Assembly (NCBI GenBank): GCA_020283715.1
Contig: JAIQCW010000044.1
Span: 1 to 64,000, forward strand
Reading direction: 5' to 3'
From: Cytauxzoon felis
Lineage: Eukaryota > Apicomplexa > Aconoidasida > Piroplasmida > Theileriidae
Length of the DNA stretch: 64,000 nucleotides
Shown here: positions 9,797 through 23,300 of the stretch, one piece after another
Numbering within the stretch: the first letter of the stretch is position 1
Layout: every line of letters starts with the position of its first letter
Position numbers and translations under genes: made by a program
The notes under the pieces: model-generated
Seen by the model: the letters and a program-made list of their open reading frames with translations, nothing else
What the model was told of the DNA's origin: nothing
Database searches by the model: none

Positions 9797-12700
9797 TTAA
9801 TCGTCATCACTAGATGATATATAAGTCATGTCTAATTGATTACAATGCTCCATTAATACATTATATGTATTATTCGATATCAAATTACGCCTATGCAAAT
9901 CCGTAAGATCTACAGTCGATACCAATAAACTCAATAATCTCTCAGCCTATATATTTATTATAATGACACAACCAAATATTGTCTAATCCACTCGAGGTCC
10001 AATCCAACTCTACTTCCACTCGCCGTGGTGGCCTCTCCACCTGAGGTCAGTCCTGCCGTCAGCTCTTCTATTTACATCCCCCTCCGCTTCCCTGAGATCA
10101 GCTACGGGTAGTCCACTTGAGATTACAATCCTACTCTCTTTTCCATTGCATGGAGCTCTTCTATTTAATTCCCCCTCAAACTCCCGTAGATCGTTCTCGG
10201 GTTTCCACTTGAGGTTACATCTACTACAATTGAACTTTGTTCTTCCGGGTTGATATATTTTCGTTCCTCCGGGTAGAACTCCTGTTCTTAGGGGTTGAAC
10301 ATCTACGTTCTTCTGGGTAGAATTTTCCTGTTTCTCCGGGTTAACATCGCCACGATCTCCGGGAGTGGCTATACCGTTTACGGGGAGGTAATTGGAAGAG
10401 GCTCCACGCCTAGTGGAAGGTAAGGTTATAACCTCAGGTGGAGTGGATTGGACCTCAGGTGTAGATGTTACATGTATAAAACAAACTTGTTTGATATGTA
10501 TAGCATCTGCTAGATTATTGGTGATATGATTGATATTTCGTATGATTTTATCTATATTATTTTGATATTTGAGGTATAATTTATAGATGTATAGTATATA
10601 TATTATGAGTGTAGGATTGAGTGTATTAATAGGTGGTAATGATTTGAGATGTACATCTATAAAATTTTTAGCATCATCATTGATATGTATAAATTTAGAG
10701 ATATTATATAAGATGATAATAAAATTATGTTTATAACTAGGTATATCACTATTAGATAATAGATTAATAATATAATGGAATTTTTTATGTTGATTAATAA
10801 TAATCCAACCATTAATAGATTTATTAATTTCAGATATAATAAAAAATAAATTATTATCAATATTAAATTCAAATATATCATTTAAAAAATTAAATAATAA
10901 ATTATAATTATAATTTATATAAAATATAAAACCAATACATTCACATATTAATAATTTTATATTATTATTATTATAATTATTATCATTATATAATTTTAAT
11001 AATAATTGATATGGTGGATTATTAAGTTTTATTTTATATTTTAATAATTCATGTAATGTTAATATACATGTTAATTTTATATTTTCATTTAATTCTATTT
11101 TATTATTAAAATAATTTTGTATTAATTCATTTATTATTATATCACATTTTGTTGGTATTAATTTTACTAATTTTAATAAATTTATATGTATATTATTATT
11201 TATATTTATATCATTTATACATTTTATTAATGTTAATTGTAATTGTGATATTATTGGTCTTATATATTTTAATTCTGTATCTAATAATATCTCACATAAT
11301 TCTAATAATTCTCTCTTTAATTCATTACTTATCTTATCATTCAATAATCTTATACTTGTACCCAATAATTTTAATATATATGGACCAAATATATCATCAC
11401 TCACCATACACTTTATTATCCTTATACAACTTATACACTCATACTTTAATGAACCACGCAATAATGATGATTGTAATAATAACATCAATGCCGATAATAT
11501 ACCAGAATCCATCAAACATTCATTCAATACAGAAGTAGTACACAAATCTCTTTCATCATCATCTTCTACAACTTTCGTCGTCTTGCAGACAGCTTCTCCA
11601 CTTGAGGTCCTATCCTTGTCTTGCAGACGGCCTTCTCTATTTACTTCCCCCTCCGCTTCCCTGAGATCAGCTACGGGTAATCCACTTGAGGTTACATCCA
11701 ACACAACCTTAGCACCATCTTTCATCATTCCCATGATGGATGATCCATCATTACCCTTCGATGATCCATCACAACCCTCTTCACCACGTTCTTCCGTATA
11801 CACACTTTTCCTCACACCAGATGATAAAAGATAATTATCAGATAATAAATCATAACCATCGTCATCCATATATACATCATTACCTTCAACATCTCTTCCA
11901 CCCGAGGTTACATCACTACTCTTCTTTCCACTAGGCGTGGCGCCTTTTCTATTTACCTCCCCCTCAAGTTCACGTAGATCACTTTCGGGTTTTCCACTTG
12001 AGGTTACACCACCACCTTCATCACGTTCTTCCGGGTTGACATTCTTTGTTCCTCCGGGTAGACAACCTTTGTTCTTCCGGGTTGACACCTTTTGTTCTTC
12101 CTCATTACCACCGCCACGATCTCCGGGAGTGGCTCTACTCTTTAGAGATAGGTAATTGGAAGAGCTGTCTGCAAGACAAGGAGAGGTGGATTGGACCTCA
12201 GGTGGAGCGCCGAGTGGAAGAGAGTTGGATTGGACCTCAAGTGAAGTTGTAGGTATATCTGTGTAGTAATCATTGATATTGATAAAGAATTTATGTAATG
12301 CAGAGATGATATCATCAGTATTATTGAATCGTTCTGATATGGAGAGTATTTCTTCAAATATTATGATAGATTGTTGATGATAATTATAATAAATAAAGAT
12401 ATATGGTGAGAGTATAAAGATCATTTCACCTAATAGATGATATATATGTTCATATCTTTCTTGTAAAATTTTAATAATCATATTTAAAATAATTTTATTA
12501 ATATTAATATCATTATTATTATCAATTAATTTTTGTAATAAAATAAATATTAATAAATGTATATTATCATAATGTAAATTTATAATAAATTTATTAAAAC
12601 AATCCCATGTTTCATATTCATATAATTTTATATAAATAAATAATGAATTTAATATTTTATTAAAATAATTTATATCATCCATAATTAATTGTCCTTTATT

Positions 12701-15700
12701 TATTATTAAAATTTTTTCTAATAATATTAATCTTATTATATCATATTCATTTATACAACTATTACATATTAATGATAAATAATTATTTTGTGATTTAATT
12801 AATGATTCTAAACCTTTTATATAAAATAATCTATTATTATAATCATCTGTTTTATTAATCATCTTTGGATATAATGCTGAATTTAATAAATTCGGTATCA
12901 CCATTGATATTATTACATCAGGATAATATTTTGCTACCAAACCTAATGATTTAGATGATTCCTCACAACTCTCTGGATAACATAATGAATCCTTAAGATA
13001 ATCTATAATCTCCATTATATACTCATCACTTATATTATTCCATGACTCAAATAATGAACCTATACCTATACAATTACCCAAACGCCTTATTCCCTCATCC
13101 ATAACTACACTCGAGGTTACAGTCATACTCTCTTTTCCACTCGCCGTTCCACTTGAGGTCGTCCTGCCTTCAGCTCTTCCATTTACTTCCCCTTCCAGCT
13201 CCCGTAGATCGCTTCCAGGTATTCCACTTGAGGTTACATCCAATACATCCTTAGCACCATCTTCCATCATTCCCATGATGGATGATCCATCACAACCTTC
13301 CTGTTCCTCCGGGTTGACATTCTTTGTTCCTCCGGGTAAAATTCCTGTTCTTAGGGGTTGAACATTTACGTTCTTCTGGGTAGAATTTTCCTGTTTCTCC
13401 GGGTTAACATCGCCACGATCTCTGGGAGTGGCATTACCGTTTACGGGGAGGTAATTGGAAGAAGCCTCCACGGCGAGTGGATCAGTAGATGATAGTGATT
13501 GGACCTCGGGTGGAGAGGTTGTATGATTTGTTTGTATAAAGTGTTTGATGAAGATATTGATGGTCCAATCGAGTCGATTGACGACATTTGAGATACATTT
13601 GGCTGCGATGTTTTGTATGGTATTATTTTTATGATCATGTAGCATATCATCGATGATATTGAGTAGGAATGGGAATATATTTTCGAGTATATTATTTAAT
13701 TGTAAGCCTTTCCAGAATGATATAGCTGTAGTTTGTACAATTTTATTATCATCGAATCGATATATAAAGAGTAATGCTAGTATAGTATTATTACCATTAC
13801 ATTTTTTATTAAGATAATTTAATAGATTGAGTGTAGAATTTCTAATTTGCCATTGATGTGATTTTAAGATTATCATTAGATGATTTAATATAATATTAAA
13901 ATTATCATTCCAACATTCACATATTATAGCTTCAAATACAGAATAAGATATTTCTTGTAATTTATCATATAAATAATTATCCATAACATAAATAATATTA
14001 TTTAATATAATATTAATATTATTAATAATAATTGATTTACATGTTTTAGGTAGATATAAAAAAAATGATAATGAACCTTCTTTAGATTGTATAGTAGTAT
14101 TAGGATTTATTATATTATCTAATAATTTTTTTGTTATAATCCATATATTAATATCATCATATGCTTGTATAGCTTGTGCTAAACCATATGCTGATGAATT
14201 ACGTTCAATAAATGTATTAGAATTCATTAATGAATCTAATAATGTATTTATTAATGAATCAAATAATATTAATGATTGTGATGATGATTTTAATAATAAT
14301 TTAAATTTTCTAGCACAATATCCAATACATATAGCTGTTTTATCTCTAACATCTGGTAATGGATCTTTTAATAATGGTATTAAATATGGTATTATACTAT
14401 TAAAAAAATTTTTTAATTCATTTACATCTCTAGATAATGTTATTAACCAACTAGATATTATTATAGAATCTTCACGTAATATACCTGATCTTGATTTTAA
14501 TGAACGTGATAATATAGGTTGTAATAAACCGAATTCAACCAGTGTTATAGAATATGTTTCCTCCTTATATAATTCATCATCCACCGAAGGATCTCCAAGA
14601 CTCGAAGGATCTACAATACTAGAGACATTCTCTGTCCTCTTATCTTTCATCGAGGTATTATCCATCCTCTTATATTCAATCCTCATTTCATTTGGAACGT
14701 CATCCTTCCTCACTTCATTTGGAACGTCATCCCTCCTCGCTTCGCTCGTCGATAGTTCCTCCTTCAAATGATTAATAATCTTCGTGATACGTTCATCGGT
14801 TGGTAATGCAATAGTAGAAATCACATCATCGATTATATTATATAATAAACAATTAGGATATACAAGTGATTTTATAGAATTAAATACAATATCAGTAGAA
14901 TATCTTATATCTTTATTAGTATCTATTGTATATTGTGATATAGATTGTATTAACTTCGATATATTTTTTATAATCTGTAAAGTTAATTTCTTATTCTTAA
15001 TTAATACAGATAATAATCTTATACTTGTAGATTTTATCCTCCAATTATCATTAGATATACCATCCAATATTATTGGAAATACAATATTTAAACCTATAGG
15101 TGATATATTATATAATATAGATGATGATACATCTTCAACAATCTTATTACCATCAATAAAATTCTGTATCAATATAGGAAATATATCATTCAATGATGAT
15201 TCAAATAAATTACCAAATAATTTCGATATATTTTCTAATATATATAATGCATTATTACGTTGTATTTCATTACTCTTATTATTTATATGTTCAATCAATC
15301 TAGGTATTATATTATGTTCTCTAATAGATATCAAACCTGTACCACGTAATAATGATGCAAATGGTAATATAATATTTGAATTCGTTAATGATTTAATAAA
15401 TATATCCTCTATTTGCTTAGTTATAAAACTCTTCTCTGATTGACCTTCTAATATACATCTACGAGTCAATTTTATTAATACATTAGATACATAAATATCC
15501 GATCCTATAAATACAGCCGTTGGAGAAATTACTAATTTCAATATCATTCTTAATAACCATTGAATTATATTATCATACTCTTTTAAATTTATCGCACAAT
15601 ATCCCATCAATATCAATCCTGCACCCAATTTTACATGCTTTTTATTATCACCATCTCCTGCTATATCATCCTCTGATGATATCAAATCACCCAAATAACC

Positions 15701-18700
15701 CTTGAACAATTTCAAATCATCCAATGTAAATGGAAATAAATCAATGACACGACCACATGATAATACCTTGTTTAATAAAGACGAATCCGTAGCAAATGAT
15801 ATTATACCCTTGAATATTAATGATAGCGATACATTTAAATCATCAACTCCAGAAGAATTGACATCCATAGAATTTATAGATGAATTATTGAAGGAATCAT
15901 TTCTAAATGAATTACTAGTGGGAGTTAAATTTTTAAAATCATATTTTGGTGTACCTAGTAAACTCAGACTATCTATAAAGTTTTCATCTGAACCATCAAT
16001 AACCATCTTACCCTTGGATATAAACCTAAGATATATTTCAAGAACTAGTAATATATTAGATTGAACATCAAATGTTGTATCAGAAGTCGTATACATTTCA
16101 TGTAATTCTTTGAAAATGTCTTGTAAATCATAATTCAACAAGGCATTTTTAACCAATATTTTAGGTACCTCAGAATTTTTTGTACAATATTTAGGTATAA
16201 ATTCTAATATATCCCTTAATAAAGGCTTCACTTCACAAGGAATTTTATATACTAACAAATAGTGAAGTATAGAATCATAATCTTTATTAGGATTTAAAGT
16301 TATATAAATATGCAACGTATCCCTAACCAAATCCATCCTAGAATTCATTCCTATATCACATATATCCTCTAAATACTCCATTTTTATCAAATAATCAGCC
16401 GATAATTTCAATGACTGCTTCACCAAATCGTCAAGTTCAATATCCTCAGATGATTTCATAATCACATCCAAAAAATCATTAAAATCCAATAATAAATGCA
16501 TCTCTAACATTTTTATCAATAATAATAACGCCAATCGCCTAGTATCTCTAACACCATCATCAATTGGTAAAAACTTATCAAAATCACCAGAAATCATTTC
16601 CTTATCTTCTCCACCTGATGTTGTCCTGCCGTCAGCTTCTCTATTTACTTCCCCCTCCGCTTCCCTGAGATCAGCTGCGGGTATTCCACCCGAGGTCCTA
16701 TCACTACCCTCTCCATCGCCACGATCTCCGGGAGTGGCTTTACTCTTTAGAGATAGGTAATTGGAAGAGCTGACGGCAGGACTAACCTCAGGTGGAGAGC
16801 TGTCTGCAAGACCAAAGGTGGAGGTAACCTCAGGTCGAGAGTTAGATGTAGAAGTTGTACCATGTATAATAGTCCATTTAATGAGTTGTAATAGAATGAT
16901 GGAGAGTGCGGTTGTGATTTGATTGGTATTTTTGAAGATAAATTGTAGAATATATAGTACAGTGTTGGATGTATAGAATGATTTTCCGGTATAAATGATA
17001 GAATAAGCATTAGTTATGTGTATAGATAATTTAAGATTGATTGATTGTATAAGCCTATGTATTGAATGATATGTAATGATATAAAGGCATTTTATATTAA
17101 TTGATTTTTTATAAATGTTTAATAATCTCTTTAAATAAATTGAAATATCTATAGAATTATACTTTAATAAATGATAAATTGTTAGATAACCTGAATATAT
17201 AATTGATATTATACGTTTAATATCCATACGTATAATACATTGTTCTTTATATCTCATATCATCCAATTGTTGTTTAGTATAATTAACTGATCTCTTCTTA
17301 CCTTTTTCTATAGGCTGTAATAAATTCGGCTGATATACACGTGTATCCAAATATAATACATCATCTCTAGCCAAATAAATCTCAATATCCTCATATTCAT
17401 ACAATAATAAACGATCCAAATTCATTTCTAAATAACACAATACCATTTCATATATACCTGAAAACAAAGAATTCGGTCCTACTATACTAACAAAATCATT
17501 CATATCATTTATATTCATACCAATATGAGCTCCTACACTCGAGGTCCTTCCACTAGGCGTTCCACCTGAGGTCGTCTTGCAGACAGCTTCTCTATTTACC
17601 TCACCTCGACTCCCATGGATCGTCTCGGATTCTTCGCCACGATCTCCGGGAGTGGCATTACCCTTCAGGGATAGGTAATTGGAAGAGCTGACGGCAGGAT
17701 GGACCTCGAGTGGAGAAGAGCTGTCTGCAAGACCAACGGTGGAGGCGAGTGGATTAGATGTGGATTGGACGTCAGGTGTAGATGCATGATTTTCGGTTAT
17801 TTTTGAGCATAAATAGTGTATGATATTTGGTATTGATCCATTTTTTATTTTATATTCGAGTGCTTTAAGGATTATTTTATGATTGAGATTGATTTTTTTG
17901 ATTAGTGATCTCTTCAGATTATTTAGTGTGGATTTTGTATTGTGGAGGAATTTTTTAATCATTTCAGAGTATTCACCGCATAAAGAGTCATCTTTGGATG
18001 ATAAAATTAATTCAATACACATGTACAATAAATGATCTCTTACTTTAGTTGATGGTCTCGTTAATAATGTAGAGACTATAGTCTTGAATAAATATCCACA
18101 GCGTACTGAATAATCATTTTGTTGATGTAATGCTATTAATAGACCAAATAAAATCTCATCCTTACATGATTTCAAGACATGTTGAAAGTAGTTGTAGAAA
18201 TTACTAGCATTTTCTAAGCGTTCAGAATAAGCATCTACGAATTGGTTACCACAGGTTGATAATTCTTGGAATAACAAGACTGTACATTTATAAAATATAT
18301 GAATCTCATCATCAAAACATTTCATAAAATCATCATCTAATGAAGTTTGGGCTACATATTCAAGTTTTTCTTTCAAATGCTTATCATCTATTATATTCCC
18401 ATCATTAATAATTATAGAATGAAGACGGACTTGTGAATATACATCAGTAAATTTTAACCCGGAAGAACAGAAAAATGTATTTACATCCTCCTCGATACAA
18501 GTTTTAATAGAGCTACCAATCTTTACATCATATTCATCCCTAATATCTCGTGGTATTTTAATAATCAATGCAAGAACCTCTAAACAACAGTTACGATAAA
18601 ATGGTTTATCAAGTATAAAATTTAATATCAATCTTAAATTTTTATATACCGCCAAATAATCATTGAATGGTACATTTTGTAAACCCTCAAGTACAACATG

Positions 18701-19879
18701 TAAAACTTTTTCATTTAATTTAACCTCACGTGCAGATCCCTTTAAATTCAATAAAGGCTTCGATAAATTTGATATACATTCCACCAATGAATCAATCAAT
18801 GGTTTTATATATGATGTATCATTATTTACAAAAGGAATCTCATTATGCTTACCTCTATACTCACCAATTCCATTACTCAAAGTCAATTCAATTAATATCG
18901 AGGTCAATTTAATAAAATTTAAATGTATAGATTCAAATTGATATGTAATCGTGTTCTTCTTAATCAAATTCAAATGATTATTAATAATTCCCATCAATGA
19001 TTGAGAATATCCACCAGGGATTAATAATAATACCGTCCTTATTACAGACTCTTGTAAACTTAAATTACCCGTTATATTACCAAATTTACTCAATAATTCA
19101 TTTATAGTATTATATACCTCATCAACATTAGATAAGCTCTGCAAAATTCTACACGTAACATAATACTTGGAACGTTGGTTCAATAACCCTTTTGGATTAA
19201 TCCCAGTATCATCCACAACACAAACATTAAGATTCTCACTAGTCAAATAACCATGTAATAACTCCACAATTTCAGTCAAATGATTATTCAAATGCGATTT
19301 AATAACATTTTCAACAATTATATAACAAAACAATAATATCGATCTACTATTCCTCTTTAACTTTCTAACCAAGTCTGCATAAATATAAGTTTCAAACTCA
19401 TCCAAATTTATATCATTCAACAATGATTTGAAAGCATTTAAACATGATAATGATATATTACCTTTATAATTTCCAGATATTATAGATCTTAATAACAATA
19501 ATTTATCATTTCTACAGTCCGTAGACAATGTAATTTCACAAGTTAAGGGTGTAATCGAGGATAAAATCTCATTCTTGATCTCATCATCCAATAATATATA
19601 TCTTAATATCCTTATAATTGATAATCTCAACCTTTTATAACGCAATTTTACCAACGTAAGATTATCATTTGTATATAAAGAATTGTCCAATACCCTTACT
19701 AATAGAATTAAGTTCTCCCTTAACGTCTTATAACTTTCATCATTTAATGATGATTTATTAATGCTATTATACAGCTTTAATACCTCATATGCAAATTTTA
19801 AATCTGAGGTCGATAATAAACCATACGATAAGCGCTTTAAATATTTTGTATCATCGAGAGTTAAGCGCTCTATATTCAT
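9797..19879 (-). CDS. GCN1: GCN1, eIF2-alpha kinase activator (HEAT-repeat giant)
   Basis: GCN1 binds ribosomes and delivers the uncharged-tRNA signal to GCN2-type kinases. The main exon (19879-10487) encodes 3131 residues of alpha-solenoid. Diagnostic parts include RGTGLISIREHNIIPRL and SNDNWRIKSTSIRLLSVL, which match the EF3-like central HEAT region, and RNSSAYGLAQAIQAYDDINI, matching RSGAAQGLAEVM in other GCN1 proteins. The apparent C-terminus runs into a repeat copy. I instead splice at CAA|GTTTGT (intron 10486-9947) to a last exon 9946-9797 (AERLLSLLVSTVDLTDLHRR ... SSSDDD). Four in-frame repeat copies add about 530 residues; without them the length (about 2650) is normal for the family. 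The start ATG is the first in frame. Confidence 0.85.
9987..10463. repeat. Modular repeat copy in the last GCN1 intron
   Basis: Starts TCCACTCGAGG and ends ACCTCAGGTG. It holds the CCACTCGCCGTGG, CCTGCCGTCAGC, two GATCT-loop cassettes (arms GCT/AGC and AAC/GTT), a run of CCGGG-type units (TTCTTCCGGGTTGA) and the CCGTAAACGG cassette. It happens to be open in the GCN1 frame up to 10010. Confidence 0.85.
11580..12245. repeat. Modular repeat, double-length copy, in frame in the GCN1 exon
   Basis: Two arrays in tandem, with the GATCT-loop cassette at each end (arms GCT/AGC near 11655 and AAGT/ACTT near 11975) and the GATGGATCATCCATC-type cassette. The whole stretch is open in the GCN1 frame and contributes roughly 220 residues between two helical repeats. 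Confidence 0.85.
13107..13515. repeat. Modular repeat copy, in frame in the GCN1 exon
   Basis: Contains CCACTCGCCG, CCTGCCTTCAGC, the AGC/GCT GATCT-loop cassette, the GATGGATGATCCATC palindrome, several CCGGGT units and the CCGTAAACGG cassette. Reads SSNYLPVNGNATPRDRG ... SDLRELEGEVNG in GCN1 with no stop. Confidence 0.85.
14575..14765 (-). repeat. Small tandem repeat inside GCN1
   Basis: A degenerate repeat encoding RRDDVPNEVRKDDVPNEMR followed by a charged linker. It is unrelated to the modular repeat and looks like ordinary apicomplexan low-complexity expansion. Confidence 0.55.
16609..16838. repeat. Modular repeat copy, in frame in the GCN1 exon
   Basis: Simple copy: inverted ends, CCTGCCGTCAGC, the GCT/AGC GATCT-loop cassette, GCCACGATCTCCGGGAGTGGC, CTCTTTAGAG and a second CTGACGGCAGG. 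Open in the GCN1 frame. Confidence 0.85.
17533..17780. repeat. Modular repeat copy, in frame in the GCN1 exon
   Basis: Contains the CCACTAGGCG, GTCTTGCAGAC, GAGAC/GTC-type GATCGTCTC cassette and the CCCTTCAGGG form of the NYLSLK cassette. Open in the GCN1 frame, encoding [17 protein letters not shown] and ETIHGSRGEVN. Confidence 0.85.
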
Positions 19880-20389
19880 TATAACACAAACTACATTTTA
19901 TACAAACAATTATAATTATAGTAAAGGGGTGCTACTGCGAAGAAGGACAATGCTAATGTGGTGAGAACTCATAGAATAGTAATATCATCAAAATTCTACA
20001 CATATCACATATTATATGATAATCGAATAGGATTTATTAATTTTTAGTGTAAATTATATCTAGACTATTGAAATTTATCTTATTCCTATGAATTTGGATC
20101 AATCATCTAATCCAAGTATTATAACTCATCCTAGAGCGCGATTATTCTAAATTTATTCATAGTTTAGTATACAACTGCAATTATCTATCAATATTCTAGT
20201 TATTTTTGTGCTTTTGTATGCTCTTGTTCACTCATCATGTCAACTCCTAGATCTTGTTGATGATCATGTCTCCTTTTCAAAAGCCTCCTTCAAACTAATC
20301 TACAAGCATGAAATCTAGTCTTAAAACTTGATTAATATCCGTCTAATTGTCCATATTTAATAATTACTGGTTCAAATGTATAGTTTAAT
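19880..20389. promoter_or_regulatory. Shared 5' region between divergent GCN1 and the 2252-residue membrane protein
   Basis: About 510 bp separating two divergent start codons. No reading frame or recognisable motif was found; it presumably holds both promoters. It has no modular repeat copy. Confidence 0.4.
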
Positions 20390-23300
20390 ATGGATATACA
20401 TTTTCATTGCAACTCTATAGTTTGGTATAGATTGTTTTTACTATTAATTTTGATAAATTATGGAGTCTCTTGTAAAAATGACAATGATTTGACTAACATA
20501 AAATCACTAAGTAGAGCTAGCGATATCTCTTCAATAATAAATAATATTGTATACAATGACATAAATACGAACTTTACGTATAAAATCACAACGGATGTTG
20601 ATTGTGATGTATACCCACTGCACTCTTATAGTACATCGTCCGACATTACATTAGTCTGTAATACTAGTGATAAGCATCAGCCTATTTTACTAACCTTTGG
20701 GGACGAACATGAAAAGGATAAAAGTAGACATTTCATATTAACATACCAATCATTGAATGAAACAAAGGCATTAATTGATAAATTACAAGTTTATCCGGGA
20801 GAGAATATAAAATTATCCATTTGTCTATATGAACGTAAGCAAACTGATGGACTATTACCCACAGATGATGCAGAAATATTAAAGTGTTCAGACTATGACT
20901 TGTGGATTGTACAAAAGACATTTGATATTAAAAGTGGTGTATATTATAGGATTAAAAGTATACTTAATCTAATTTTCAATAAAAATGAATCCCAAGATAA
21001 CTTAAATGATATCAGTGTTGGTTGTAACTTTGATAGAGATAGTTCGAGGATTTGTGATTTATCAATCAAGGGTAATGGGCATTTATTAGTTCCATTTGAC
21101 CCTTATAGTACAAGAATCGATATCATTTTAAATGATTCATCATTAATAAAGGAGCCAATTTATCTTAAAATCGGCAAAAAAACCTCTGAAAATGTTAATA
21201 TTAATGATTTAGAGTACTATTTAAATGGTGTAAAAATTGGTATTGCACCTCTTATAACTAGGCTTGACTTGTATAATATAAATGATGGTGCTGGAAATGG
21301 ATTATATTCTTCAAAACGTTCGTCAGTTGCTGAGGGTACGAATGACAACCTCAGGAATAATTCTAGGTTCAATGAGGTAGACAAAGGTATATCAAGAGAG
21401 AATCCTAGTGGTTTGCAGTCGCAATATTTTAAAAGTGGCTTGTTGTTAACCACCTTTAATAAAAGATCATTAAAACGTGGTTTCATGTTGCTAAGTATTT
21501 ATAATAATATTGATCCTAATGGCAATGACATATTATTATTATCCTCTGGGCATGAGAGTCAAATCATAAAATTTTCAGACCCAATGCCAATGGGTGAATT
21601 GAAATTGCATGGAGATGAAGTTAAATGTGAAGAATCTGTTGTAGCTATTAGGCGTGATGATCCTACTGAATTAACTATTATTGCTTGCAAGGAAGATAAT
21701 ATGGATGAACATGTGAATTTAAGGTTATTGAGTAACAATTATAAACTATATGTTAATAATTGGTCTATTAGATCTCAAGATTATAAAATTAACCTCTTAA
21801 ATGAGGTGACTAATTTGAAATTAATTAACAAGTCCAATGGGAATTCATACTCATTGACAATATTGAAAAGGGAAAAAAGTGTGAAATACTTGAAAAATTC
21901 GACCATAATTAATGAAAATCGAAGATTAATTCCAAGATTGTTCTCCATTATTATAGGATTTAATTTATTAACTACATTTGTTACTGTAAGTCCTCAACAT
22001 GTCATTGAAGGTGTTGCGCTTATAATTTTGTCAAGAAAGCATTACCTATTAGACATTATAAATTTGCCAATTTCATATCTAAATGGAAAGTTTCAGGTTT
22101 TTCTTGGTGGATTTGATACAGTTTTAGTTATGGAATTGATATTACTTGTTATATTTTTAAATTATATAGTCGTTAAGAGACTACTATTTGGTGATTGTAA
22201 TATATTAAGGGGGAATTTTTACAGAAAAAATGAGTTGAAGAGTATAAATAATGGTATTATAAATAGATTTGTATCATTTTTAATGAGATTATATAATCGT
22301 ATAAAGGTTTTTATATGTCATTTAATTAAATCGCCTAGGATGATATTCAACCGTAAGCCTGAAATACATCGTTTACGACCTCCAAAATTATCATTCCTTT
22401 CTCTTTATAATTCCATTCTTATGTTATCTATTATTATTTATCGTAATATCCGTAGTAACGACTACGAATTTATATATTTAATGGGTTATAAATTAAATTT
22501 TAGAACATTTAATAGATTATTGATGATTAATTTACTTTATTTATCCATTGTTTTTCTATATTTCCTCTATAAATTTGCTGATGATATCAGGAGATCTTCA
22601 AAGTTAATAGAGAACCCTCGTGTATTGCAAGAGCTGGATGAGGAACCAACTGGTGGTAAAATATTGATGAAGTTTTATGACAAGATAATTTACATGAATG
22701 GGAAAAGAATAGCTAATAAAATCGATGGCAAATTCTGCAAGATGCGAATATACAAAATTTATGATGTCATGAAAAGTGAGCGTGATAAACGAAGTGCAGT
22801 TGGAAGTGGACTACCCGTAGCTGATCTCAGGGAAGCGGAGGGGGAACTAAATAGAGAAGGCCACCACGGCGAGTGGAAGAAGAGTAGGGCTGTAACCTCA
22901 GGTGGAATAATGAATATAATCTACAAATTCGGGTATGTATGTAGAGATGTATCATTGAATGGTGTTAGAAATGTATTAAAGTTGAGTGTGGATGGTAATA
23001 TGTTGGAGAGGATGATATTAATGTCAAGGAGTATAGATTTATTTGTATATAATGGAAAGGGGAGTAGGATGATAACGATTGATGATGTTGATGTAGAGAA
23101 TTATTATAAAGGGATAGTAATGAAGTTATTATTATTGAAATCATTGATGATAATAATATTAATGTATAATTATTTACCTATGGTATATATATTTTCATCA
23201 TTATTATGGTTATATTATGGTATAATATTATATAATAGAGATAATTTGATGGATAGTAATGGTAATAATTATAATTTTAATATACCATTGAAGAATACTA

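Noticed and set aside
10010..10463. GCN1 C-terminus as read directly (…TDLRWRGHHGEWK)
   Set aside because: This is repeat sequence inside the last intron that happens to be open. The spliced last exon at 9946-9797 gives a better C-terminus.
11149..11538. A hydrophobic 129-residue plus-strand frame opposite GCN1
   Set aside because: Shadow of the very AT-rich GCN1 exon; composition is only Ile/Leu/Tyr.
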